Source: Prevotella sp. 10(H) (GTDB taxonomy: Bacteria; Bacteroidota; Bacteroidia; Bacteroidales; Dysgonomonadaceae). From it: DNA of 64,000 nucleotides. Of this stretch, positions 17,791 to 25,274 are shown in pieces; the first letter of the stretch is position 1, and each line of letters starts with the position of its first letter. The position numbers were made by a program, and so were the translations under genes. Location of the stretch: assembly GCF_000711235.1 (NCBI RefSeq), contig NZ_JOMI01000001.1:310001-374000 (forward strand). The letters are read 5' to 3'. The notes beneath the pieces are model-generated. The model had not been told where the DNA came from and searched no databases. It saw nothing but the letters and a program-made list of their open reading frames with translations.

Positions 17791-18330
17791 ATGAAAAAAT
17801 CAGCACTTTATTTTGTGATAATCATTGCTCTTACTTGTTGCAACCTTATCAATCCCCGTTACAAGATGATGACGGACATCATGCTGCCCAACATAAACCC
17901 GGGCGATTATGTGAAGCTGGACAAGGAAGCCGACTCCTTTACCTATGGCGACATCGTACTATATGAATTCGGCATGGATGACGATTCGCAGCCGATGACG
18001 GGAATATACCGCATTGTCGGCCTGCCGAACGACAGCTTTGCCATAAAGAACAATATCTGCATCATTAACGGTGTAGAGAATAAAAACAGGCTGGTAAGGA
18101 AAGGCAACGCTGCCGACCAGCACGAAGAAGTTTTTCCCAACGGGGTAAAGGTTTCTACGCTCTTTCATCAATTGGATACGGTATACGGCACAATGAAAGC
18201 TATAAAGATACCCGAAGGACATTATTTCGTAATGGGCGACTACCGCAGCAATTCGGGCGACAGCCGCCTGCATGGCCCTGCTCCTGAAGGCAAAATATGG
18301 GGAAAAGTGACCGAAATAATAAGAAATTAA
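17791..18330 (+). CDS. Signal-peptidase-I-like lipoprotein lacking the catalytic Ser/Lys
   Basis: 179 residues. The fold motifs of S26A signal peptidases are present: box B region IMLPNINPGDYV (residues 30-41), box D region IYRIVGLPNDS (72-82) and box E MGDYRSNSGDSR (148-159). The nucleophile Ser that normally precedes M-x-P-T is Ile30, and the general-base Lys before R-V/I-x-G-L-P is Tyr73. The N-terminus is a lipoprotein signal (IIIALTCCN, acylated Cys16 or 17) instead of a membrane anchor. A genuine peptidase activity is therefore unlikely; a binding or chaperone role is inferred. It is coupled to the preceding secreted-protein gene, 4 bp away. Confidence 0.85.
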   Translation: MKKSALYFVIIIALTCCNLINPRYKMMTDIMLPNINPGDYVKLDKEADSFTYGDIVLYEFGMDDDSQPMTGIYRIVGLPNDSFAIKNNICIINGVENKNRLVRKGNAADQHEEVFPNGVKVSTLFHQLDTVYGTMKAIKIPEGHYFVMGDYRSNSGDSRLHGPAPEGKIWGKVTEIIRN

Positions 18331-18350
18331 GACCTATCTGTTATCCTTTT

Positions 18351-18381
18351 ATTACGGAATGAGTATATTTGTTCCGTAATA
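18351..18381 (+). promoter_or_regulatory. Promoter within a 10-bp inverted repeat, upstream of the MATE gene
   Basis: TATTACGGAA (18350-18359) and TTCCGTAATA (18372-18381) are perfect inverted repeats. The spacer between them holds TATATTTG (18364-18371), an exact TAnnTTTG -7 element. The layout is that of a promoter overlapped by a repressor operator. Transcription would start near 18378. Confidence 0.55.
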
Positions 18382-18396
18382 TAAGATTCTTATCAG

Positions 18397-18567
18397 ATGA
18401 AATGCCAAGTCTGCATATAGCTTATTACTATTGAAATAACTGCCGGAAAAACCTTTCCGACATATCCTGTATTTTCTTTACAGGGCGAAAAAACGTACAT
18501 TTTATAAATCAGCAATTATCCCGCATTCCTTTCTATGCGGCAATATGGCTATTTCAATAGTAATAAA
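18397..18567 (+). promoter_or_regulatory. Structured leader, candidate translational attenuator of the MATE gene
   Basis: A 17-bp perfect inverted repeat (18422-18438 with 18550-18566) has its right arm abutting the MATE start codon, so pairing would sequester the initiation region. Inside it are hairpins GGAAA/TTTCC (18445-18458), CCTGTA/TACAGG (18467-18484) and CCGCAT/ATGCGG (18521-18540). A 10-codon leader ORF (18402-18434, ending in three Tyr codons) terminates inside the left arm; an overlapping 7-codon ORF starts at 18397. The layout resembles leader-peptide attenuation as known for Bacteroides tetQ. Function is inferred. Confidence 0.55.
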
Positions 18568-19872
18568 ATGAATTTTACATATAAGCAGATCTGGCTCATC
18601 AACTTTCCTGTAATGATGAGCATCCTTGTCGAACAACTGATAAACATAACGGATGCAATTTTTCTCGGCCATGTAGGCGAGGTTGAACTCGGCGCATCGG
18701 CTATTGCCAGTATTTACTATCTGGCTGTGTATATGCTCGGATTCGGCTTTGGCATTGGACTGCAGGTAATGATTGCCCGCAGGAACGGAGAAAAGAATTA
18801 CGAAAGTACAGGCAGGGTATTTTTTCAGGGATTGTATTTTTTGGCTCTGTTGGCTGTCTTTCTTTTCATCCTTAGCAAAGCCCTCTCCCCTCTCCTGCTT
18901 CATCGCCTGATCAGTTCGGGTGAGGTATACGATGCTGTGATGAAATATATCGACTGGCGTTGCTTCGGCTTGCTGTTTGCCTTTCCGGCACTGGCTTTCC
19001 GCGCATTTTTTGTAGGGACTACCAATACAAAGATGCTGACATTGAATGCGCTGGCAATGGTATCTGTTAATATTCTTTTCAACTACCTGCTGATATTCGG
19101 CAAAGGCGGCTTTCCTGCACTGGGAATCACAGGGGCTGCAATGGCATCGTCACTGTCGGAACTTGTCTCGCTGCTTATATTCCTTATATATATTGCCTGT
19201 ATGAGCAACAGGCAGAGATACGGGATCCGCCCTGCTTTCGACTGGCAACTATTGCGGCAATTGCTGCGTCTGTCGGTATGGAGCATGCTGCAATCGTTTA
19301 TCAGTGTGGCGCCGTGGTTTCTGTTCTTCGTCACTATCGAGCATTTGGGCAAGAGCCAGCTGGCAATCGCAAATATAGTGAGAAGTATTTCTACACTGTT
19401 TTTTGTTATTGTCAATTCATTTGCCACTACTACAGGGTCACTTATCAGCAACCTGATCGGCGCAGAACAGAGTGATTATATACATATGGTCTGCCGTAAA
19501 GTCTTAAAATCGGGATATTTATCGGGAGTACCGATTATACTATTAGCTGCGGTTTTTCACAATCAGGCAATAGGTATATATACGGAAGATGTAGCATTAA
19601 CAGAAGCAGCATTCCCCACATTTATGGTTATGCTGGGTAATTATTTTATGGCGCTGCCCGCATATATTTATTGCAATGCCGTTACGGGAACAGGAAACAC
19701 AAGGGCTGCTTTTCTTTTCCAATGCATAACGATTGTTTTTTACCTGCTTTACCTGTGGATGATAAGCAATTTTGAGGATGTTTCGCTGACGATGTACTGG
19801 CTGGCGGAGTATATTTTTGTGATATTATTGTTTGTGTTTTCGTATGGGTTTATGAGGTGGAAGTATTTTTGA
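18568..19872 (+). CDS. MATE family multidrug efflux transporter
   Basis: 434 residues from the ATG at 18568; an upstream in-frame ATG at 18535 is rejected because it falls in the structured leader. Twelve hydrophobic helices are recognisable, with family hallmarks PVMMSILVEQLINITDAIFLGHVGEVELGA at the N-terminus (quoted in two parts: PVMMSILVEQLINITD and AIFLGHVGEVELGA) and GTGNTRAAF in the C-terminal half. MATE proteins export cationic drugs or metabolites in exchange for Na+ or H+ in the inner membrane. The upstream operator and leader suggest inducible expression. A bidirectional terminator follows. Confidence 0.94.
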   Translation: MNFTYKQIWLINFPVMMSILVEQLINITDAIFLGHVGEVELGASAIASIYYLAVYMLGFGFGIGLQVMIARRNGEKNYESTGRVFFQGLYFLALLAVFLFILSKALSPLLLHRLISSGEVYDAVMKYIDWRCFGLLFAFPALAFRAFFVGTTNTKMLTLNALAMVSVNILFNYLLIFGKGGFPALGITGAAMASSLSELVSLLIFLIYIACMSNRQRYGIRPAFDWQLLRQLLRLSVWSMLQSFISVAPWFLFFVTIEHLGKSQLAIANIVRSISTLFFVIVNSFATTTGSLISNLIGAEQSDYIHMVCRKVLKSGYLSGVPIILLAAVFHNQAIGIYTEDVALTEAAFPTFMVMLGNYFMALPAYIYCNAVTGTGNTRAAFLFQCITIVFYLLYLWMISNFEDVSLTMYWLAEYIFVILLFVFSYGFMRWKYF

Positions 19873-19881
19873 TGTTATTCT

Positions 19882-19925
19882 ATAATGAAACAGTTCGATA
19901 ATTGATTATCGAACTGTTTCATTAT
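19882..19925. terminator. Bidirectional terminator between MATE and cytolysin-like genes
   Basis: A perfect 19-bp stem (19882-19900 with 19907-19925) and a 6-nt loop between convergent genes. It begins 9 bp after the MATE stop and ends 18 bp before the stop of the leftward gene. Confidence 0.93.
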
Positions 19926-19943
19926 AATTGATTCTAATTCATC

Positions 19944-21479
19944 CTACTTCGGCACCTGAAATGAAAATTTTATCACACTCAACTCATGGCTGTCGAAATC
20001 CAACAAGGTGAATTCGAGCGGATGAATGTATTCGCTTCCCTCTTTCTTAGCTTTCTTATATGCCTTCACAACATCGAGATGACCTCTCTTTATCTGTTCT
20101 TCCACATTATTATTGAAATAAACATAGCTGATATCGGCAGCATCGAGAAGAGCCTTTTCTTCCGCTGTGGGTTCGTATCCCGTGTTTACCACCTTGTCTA
20201 TTATTGCTTGCAGATCGCGCGAATCAGTATCGGATTCCACTATCAGTAATCCGAGATTGCCATAATCTACACTCGCTACATAAGATACTCCTTTTGCCCG
20301 GTCGGCAGCTTTCAATTCCTCTTTGATAAGTTTGTCGGGCAAATCCACATCAAGTCCGAAAACTTTCCGTTTGAAAGAATAAATCATACCGTATTTCCTC
20401 TTCATTTCCTGTTCCTTGTACGATTTTCCCGAAATTAAAACATCGAGCTCCACTCCCAGATTGGCAATACCCACAGCGCGCAATTGCCTGTAATCATAAA
20501 ATTCGGTCACATCGTTGTACTCACTAACAGACTTTTGCGTAGATATTTTTTTGATAATTTCCTGTGCAAATGCATCCTGTGCCGCCCATGACGGTTCGAA
20601 GGTATCTGACGTTCCACCCACGGAAACACTTGTGGAAACAGTTACCGGATTGAATGTATAGCCTGTGAATACAGGTATGTTTAAGTGCGATCCGGCATTG
20701 TGGCTTATCAGGTTGCCCAAATATATCTTGTCTTTTATAGATGGATTTACCAACAGGGACTTTGCTTCTATACTATAATCGTCTCTTGCCGAAGTAAATG
20801 TCAACCTGCTGTATTTAAAAATCGGCAGTGTAGGACCTTGTATATAATCTTTGAGCCCGGACTGGTAAACAAACAACTTTTGTTCTATATCATTACCCCC
20901 TTTTATAAGAAGTTCAAAAGCTCTAGCCTCGGGGCTGCGGTTTTCCTTGATGGTAAGGACAACCTCCGCCGATTTGATACCTTCGGTAGGATTCACAGTT
21001 ATCCAGGCGGGTATATTAGTTATCTGCCATGCACAATTGCTGGTTATCTTTACAATTTCCTGCTTACCGGACTGAGATATCTCCAGCCTGTCCTTATCCA
21101 GTTCGATGAACGGGTCGCCGTCCATCCTGCTCAATTGTTCAACTTCGAGTGTACGGGTTATTTTGCCTCGGGTAAATACAAGAGAAGTATTTCGTTTCGA
21201 ATCGCCGTTGTTTTGTTTTGCCGAAATATTGACTGTTGTAGACTTGTCGCCAAAGGCAGGATCTATGACAAGCCATTCGGGTATGCTTTCAATTTCCCAT
21301 AACCCGTTGGCGGTGAGTGCGATTTTTTGCTCATCGCCTGTAGCAGTAAGAGTTATAGCGGTTTTGTCAATTTCTAAGTTTTCTTTTTCTTCCTCTATCT
21401 CATTATCATTATCACATGAGATAAACATTGCCGCAAATAATAGGGCCAACAGCGGCAATAGGATTTTATTCTTCATCAT
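19944..21479 (-). CDS. BACON-domain lipoprotein with cholesterol-dependent-cytolysin-like domain
   Basis: 511 residues. The lipoprotein signal LLALLFAAMFISC is followed by an acidic stretch, as in surface-exposed Bacteroidetes lipoproteins. Residues about 35-115 and 122-210 are two BACON domains (ANGLWEIESIPEWLVIDP; SNCAWQITNIPAWITVNP), beta modules often binding glycans or proteins. Residues about 225-511 resemble the thiol-activated cytolysin core: YGMIYSFKRKVFGLDVDLP and VSYVASVDYGNLGLLIVESD match the conserved CDC strand and loop segments. The Trp-rich membrane-binding domain 4 is absent. It may be a pore-forming or pore-partner protein used against eukaryotic or bacterial cells; target unknown. 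Confidence 0.82.
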   Translation of the reverse strand: MMKNKILLPLLALLFAAMFISCDNDNEIEEEKENLEIDKTAITLTATGDEQKIALTANGLWEIESIPEWLVIDPAFGDKSTTVNISAKQNNGDSKRNTSLVFTRGKITRTLEVEQLSRMDGDPFIELDKDRLEISQSGKQEIVKITSNCAWQITNIPAWITVNPTEGIKSAEVVLTIKENRSPEARAFELLIKGGNDIEQKLFVYQSGLKDYIQGPTLPIFKYSRLTFTSARDDYSIEAKSLLVNPSIKDKIYLGNLISHNAGSHLNIPVFTGYTFNPVTVSTSVSVGGTSDTFEPSWAAQDAFAQEIIKKISTQKSVSEYNDVTEFYDYRQLRAVGIANLGVELDVLISGKSYKEQEMKRKYGMIYSFKRKVFGLDVDLPDKLIKEELKAADRAKGVSYVASVDYGNLGLLIVESDTDSRDLQAIIDKVVNTGYEPTAEEKALLDAADISYVYFNNNVEEQIKRGHLDVVKAYKKAKKEGSEYIHPLEFTLLDFDSHELSVIKFSFQVPK

Positions 21480-21613
21480 CTTTCAGGTTTAGTGTGTTAG
21501 TTCTCAGATCGTCAAATTTACATATATTATAAGAGACAGTACTACACTTTTTGCTTAATTTATTTAATTATAAAGAAAAATACAGCACAATTAACGAATG
21601 ATTTGATATAATA

Positions 21614-21644
21614 CTTTGAAACGATGACAGTTTTATTATTTTTG
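21614..21644 (+). promoter_or_regulatory. Bacteroidetes-type promoter of the MaoC gene
   Basis: TTTG (21614-21617), a 19-nt spacer and TATTTTTG (21637-21644) match the -33/-7 consensus with correct spacing. The start codon lies 100 bp downstream. Confidence 0.65.
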
Positions 21645-21744
21645 CAGTTAAAATATGACTAAGATCAAGTTTTAGCAACGATCTTTATTTGGTAATATCA
21701 GTAAATATCAATATTTTTATACTGTATTTGTTAATTAACTTTCT

Positions 21745-22212
21745 ATGGCAAAATTAATTATTAATTCCTACAGCGAATTTGAGCAATATGTAGGCAAAGA
21801 ACTGGGAACTTCGGAATGGTTGAAAATCACACAAGACCGCATAAATAAATTTGCGGAAGCAACCCTCGACTACCAGTGGATACACACCGATCCTGAAAAG
21901 GCGAAGGCAGAGAGTCCATTCAAGAACACTATTGCCCATGGCTACCTGACAGTATCTATACTTCCCTACCTGTGGGATCAGATAATGGAAGTGCGCAACA
22001 TAAGGATGCTGATAAATTATGGTATAGAAAAGCTGAAATTTAACCAGCCCGTAGTTGTCGACAGCGAAGTGAGGATGAAAGTAAAACTGGCATCGCTGGT
22101 CAATCTGAGGGGAATTGCCAAAGCTGAACTAAAGGTTGTCCTTGAAATAAAGGATTGTCCTAAAAACGCATTCGAAGCTACAGTTGTATTCCTTTATCAT
22201 TTCAATAATTAA
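21745..22212 (+). CDS. MaoC-like hotdog-fold (R)-enoyl-CoA hydratase
   Basis: 155 residues, standard for single-domain MaoC dehydratases. The hydratase motif LDYQWIHTDPEKAKAESPF contains the catalytic Asp42 and His47, and is followed by AHGYLTVSILPYLW, which shapes the acyl pocket. The predicted reaction is hydration/dehydration between 2-enoyl-CoA and (R)-3-hydroxyacyl-CoA in the cytoplasm. It is a single gene with its own promoter and terminator. Confidence 0.92.
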   Translation: MAKLIINSYSEFEQYVGKELGTSEWLKITQDRINKFAEATLDYQWIHTDPEKAKAESPFKNTIAHGYLTVSILPYLWDQIMEVRNIRMLINYGIEKLKFNQPVVVDSEVRMKVKLASLVNLRGIAKAELKVVLEIKDCPKNAFEATVVFLYHFNN

Positions 22213-22236
22213 GCATTAAAAAGCATTAAAATATAG

Positions 22237-22270
22237 ATACCCTGCGCTTTACAGTGCAGGGTATTATATT
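22237..22270. terminator. Terminator between MaoC and S24 repressor genes
   Basis: A 9-bp stem, ATACCCTGC/GCAGGGTAT, with a 10-nt loop lies between convergent genes and is followed on the plus strand by TATATTTTT. Confidence 0.9.
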
Positions 22271-22287
22271 TTTACAGTTGACTGTAA

Positions 22288-23001
22288 TTATAATACCGAA
22301 TTGTAATTTATAGATGCTTTAATGATAGCTTTCCACTGAATAGCCTCTACAGGCACGTCCTTTGGCTGGTATTTTGTATTGTAGCCCGTAAGGCGCACAT
22401 AGTCCTTGCCCAATTCGGAACGCTCGATATTTTTTATTGTGAGGTAATCCTCCCCGTCGATAACGATGTATACGATATACATCTCTCCCCAGTGAATATT
22501 TTTGGTATTGTTCGCCGACTTGAAGCAGACGATATCGCCCGGCTTTATCATCGGATACATGCTGTCGGTCTTCACAAAGCTGGCACCGTCGCATGCCTCT
22601 ACATTCGGGATGGAAAGGTAGCCGTTGAATTTTCGCTTGTCGTTATACGAAAATATAGGCACGAATTCGGAAGGTGATTCCACTTCCAGAAAAGTCTTTT
22701 CTGATACCATCGACGGATCTATATTCATCGCCGAAGCATATTTGTCCATAAACGACTTCATATTGCCGTAGAGAGAAAACACCGACGATTTCGTCATATC
22801 GCCCTCGCCTGTTATCAGCCACTCGAGATTGAGGTCGGGATATGCGGCATATATCTTGGCTATGGTATCTCCTGTTATACCGCTTTTCTTATCGAGCGTA
22901 CCGTTGGAGACTCCGGTTTGATTATAGAATTTGTTTTTACTAATACCTTGCTTTTCAATAAATTGAATGACTCTTTCCTTTTGGGTTGTATTTACGTTCA
23001 T
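22288..23001 (-). CDS. CI/LexA-like repressor with S24 peptidase domain
   Basis: 237 residues. Residues about 8-68 form an HTH of the phage CI type (GISKNKFYNQTGVSNGTLDK). Residues 115-230 form an S24 autoprotease-like domain with nucleophile Ser147 in TDSMYPMIKPGD and general base Lys190 in YLTIKNIERS. The segment before the domain, EACDGASF, could hold the cleavage site. Such proteins repress prophage or stress genes until RecA-stimulated self-cleavage. No phage genes adjoin it, so it may act on a distant element such as the clusters at 12-15 or 50-60 kb; that link is speculative. Confidence 0.9.
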   Translation of the reverse strand: MNVNTTQKERVIQFIEKQGISKNKFYNQTGVSNGTLDKKSGITGDTIAKIYAAYPDLNLEWLITGEGDMTKSSVFSLYGNMKSFMDKYASAMNIDPSMVSEKTFLEVESPSEFVPIFSYNDKRKFNGYLSIPNVEACDGASFVKTDSMYPMIKPGDIVCFKSANNTKNIHWGEMYIVYIVIDGEDYLTIKNIERSELGKDYVRLTGYNTKYQPKDVPVEAIQWKAIIKASINYNSVL

Positions 23002-23385
23002 TATGTGTATTGATGTTCTATTGCAACTAAATGCAGGGCGTTTTTATCCCTGATGGCAGCCTGTAAGATTTGGTACAAAATTAGAGTTATTTATTGACAT
23101 ATCAAACAAGAATTTACTTAACGGCATCTTAAAACTGAGAGCAAAAAACTTAAAATATAGAAATTATACAGCATGCTATTTCGTGATGAGGAATATTTCT
23201 TTATATTTGTAGAAATTTTAATCATAGATAACAAAACAACGCGGTTATATATTGTTGTTTAAGCAAACAAAGATTGGCTTTGAGTAGTAGGATAAGGAGA
23301 CAAATTGAGCAATTTTTCTATAAAAAAAATCTAACGAAAATCATTCCGATCATTATTGAGCCGCCATACAAACTATGATAAATTA

Positions 23386-23449
23386 GTGGTAACGATTTAG
23401 AACCGAATCCCGGGAGAATTTGATCCCTCCCCGATACGGATGTTATCAC
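23386..23449. other. 64-nt imperfect hairpin in a 558-bp intergenic region
   Basis: GTGGTAAC (23386-23393) pairs with GTTATCAC (23442-23449). Inside, CCGAATC (23403-23409) pairs with GATACGG (23433-23439) with one mismatch, and GGGAG (23412-23416) pairs with CTCCC (23427-23431). The rest of 23002-23559 shows no gene. The element is upstream of the leftward repressor gene and could be a non-coding RNA or a large operator. Confidence 0.45.
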
Positions 23450-23473
23450 GAAATATACAGATTACATATATAC

Positions 23474-23510
23474 AAAATAAACGAGCCCTGCGAATCTCAC
23501 GACTCACAGG
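23474..23510 (-). terminator. Terminator of the AraC gene
   Basis: On the minus strand CCTGTGAGTC pairs with GATTCGCAGG (ten pairs, two of them G-T) around a GTGA tetraloop, followed after six bases by a T-rich tail. It is 50 bp after the AraC-type gene. Confidence 0.7.
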
Positions 23511-23559
23511 ACCCAACCTTAACACAAACTTTACAAAACTACATATATACTTCTTTATT

Positions 23560-24456
23560 TCATTTTATCATCCTGTATTGAGTAGGTGATAAACCTGTAT
23601 GCTTCTTGAAGAACCGGCTCAGTGAAGCCTGATTCGAAAAATTGGTCTTTACCGTAATCTCCTGTATATTCAGGGCGGGATTTTTCAACAGCGTTTTTAT
23701 TTCCATGATACTGTACTCTACAAGCCAGTCTTTGGCCGGCCGGCCGCTGATATCTCTCACTACCGATGTCAGATATTTGGGCGTGATGTGCAGCTTCTGA
23801 GCATAAAAAGCTATTTCCCTGTTTTCCCTGAAGAATTGCATTATCAGCAGGAAGAAGTCGTAAGTGATCTTTTCTTTACGCGTCTCTCCGTCCGAGTTTG
23901 CATCTACCTCAATCAGGTTGTTTTTATAATTATGATAAAGATCGAGATAGAAAAGCCTCAGCAGATTAGCGATGTATTCCCTCTGGAACAGATCGTCCGT
24001 AGGCTTCACCCAGCTGTGTATAAGGCGGTAATACTCCGAAAAGCGGTAATACTCATCCTCTGACAGTGTATAGTGATGTTTTCTTCTCATGTGTATGAAG
24101 AACAAGGGTGAAAGACGTGATATACTGCTTAAGACCTCATTTATCAATGCTTGCGATACTGTGAAGTAGTCGATTGAAAAATCATCGCTCTTCTCTTTTA
24201 TCGACACCAGCTGCCCCGGCAATATTACCAGCAGTTCGCCTTTCGACAAAAGTTGCTCTTGCATATATATATCAACTTTCGCTGAGCCCTCCTGGCACAG
24301 CCCTAAGATACCTATCGGAAGGTACGTTTGGGTATATGATACAGGAAGTGTTGTCTCTCCCATGCAAATATTGAAATCATTCCCAAATGAATGTACAGAT
24401 CTCCCTTTGCCCTCCGACAGAGTTTTACCTCCATACATTTTTACTTTTTCTCCCAT
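23560..24456 (-). CDS. AraC family transcriptional regulator
   Basis: 298 residues. The N-terminal half is a cupin-like effector domain with no recognisable ligand motif. Residues about 205-298 form the double-HTH AraC domain: IAFYAQKLHITPKYLTSVVRD (first HTH) and NIQEITVKTNFSNQASLSRF with FFKKHTGLSPTQYR at the C-terminal hallmark. It is transcribed away from the nucleotidyltransferase fusion, 818 bp apart, so regulation of a neighbour is not obvious. Effector unknown. Confidence 0.93.
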   Translation of the reverse strand: MGEKVKMYGGKTLSEGKGRSVHSFGNDFNICMGETTLPVSYTQTYLPIGILGLCQEGSAKVDIYMQEQLLSKGELLVILPGQLVSIKEKSDDFSIDYFTVSQALINEVLSSISRLSPLFFIHMRRKHHYTLSEDEYYRFSEYYRLIHSWVKPTDDLFQREYIANLLRLFYLDLYHNYKNNLIEVDANSDGETRKEKITYDFFLLIMQFFRENREIAFYAQKLHITPKYLTSVVRDISGRPAKDWLVEYSIMEIKTLLKNPALNIQEITVKTNFSNQASLSRFFKKHTGLSPTQYRMIK

Positions 24457-24732
24457 CTTGATCCTAGCTCGCCTCCATTACGGGTGCAAATATATAACTT
24501 CATTTCTTACGATTTTCATGTTGTGGAAATATGGTATAACTTTTCGGAAGTATGGTATCCATTTTTCCTCTTTTTGTGTAAAAATTCTGTGATAATTGAC
24601 AGGGAGTCCCCTGATTTTGTGTATAACTCAACTCTTTATTGTGTATTGTGAAAATTATATTGTCTCCGTTTGTAATTCTATTACAAGTACAAAATTAGTG
24701 AAAGAAATACTCAGATTATACTTTTGATAAGA

Positions 24733-24928
24733 TATATTAGCTAAACCATACAGGTTTTATCTAATATAAACAATAAAGAAAAAATCTTTACATTTAATAA
24801 GTAAAGATTCCCGATATTCTAAAACAATAATTGGAAGTTTTCTGAGTCCGATTGTATAGAGGCTACATTTATATCATGGTCACAAGTAGCACCACCCCCT
24901 TGTTTTCCACTCTGTAGCCTTATACAAT
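24733..24928. other. Cluster of three hairpins in an 818-bp intergenic region
   Basis: The hairpins are: TATATTAG/CTAATATA (24733-24768, with inner AAACC/GGTTT); a perfect 9-bp AATCTTTAC/GTAAAGATT (24783-24809); and a long one, ATTGTATA-GA-GGCTACA (24851-24867) with TGTAGCC-T-TATACAAT (24913-24928), enclosing ACAAG/CTTGT. No ORF is convincing in 24457-25274. The cluster may be a structured non-coding RNA, but its strand is unclear. Confidence 0.45.
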
Positions 24929-25274
24929 ACTTACATCTGTAATATCGCAGGTATTATCAGTGTTCTTTTATTATGATATATCATGGTGTAAATCCGCCGC
25001 GGATAATATTGTTTATCCGTTATAACCTGTTATTTTCAATTAATAAGAAGTTGTGAATAACCGTTTCATGATATTATAATGCCCAATTTGTGATTGTCGA
25101 TACAAATATAAATAATATTTAGAAAAACCCATACTAATATATATAAAAACTATATGGTATTTACAACTTTGATGACCTGGAATACTAATTTTCTTTCCTG
25201 TAAACACCTGCTAAAGAGATAAACATAAATAAAAGTCCTATATTTACAATCTCAAACCATATAGTAATCAACGG

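Noticed and set aside
18535-18567. Upstream in-frame start of the MATE gene
   Set aside because: It falls in the right arm and hairpin of the leader; the ATG at 18568 matches the family start.
23386-23449. Degenerate tRNA
   Set aside because: No cloverleaf with T-arm TTCGA and anticodon stem of proper size; pairing is a simple long hairpin.
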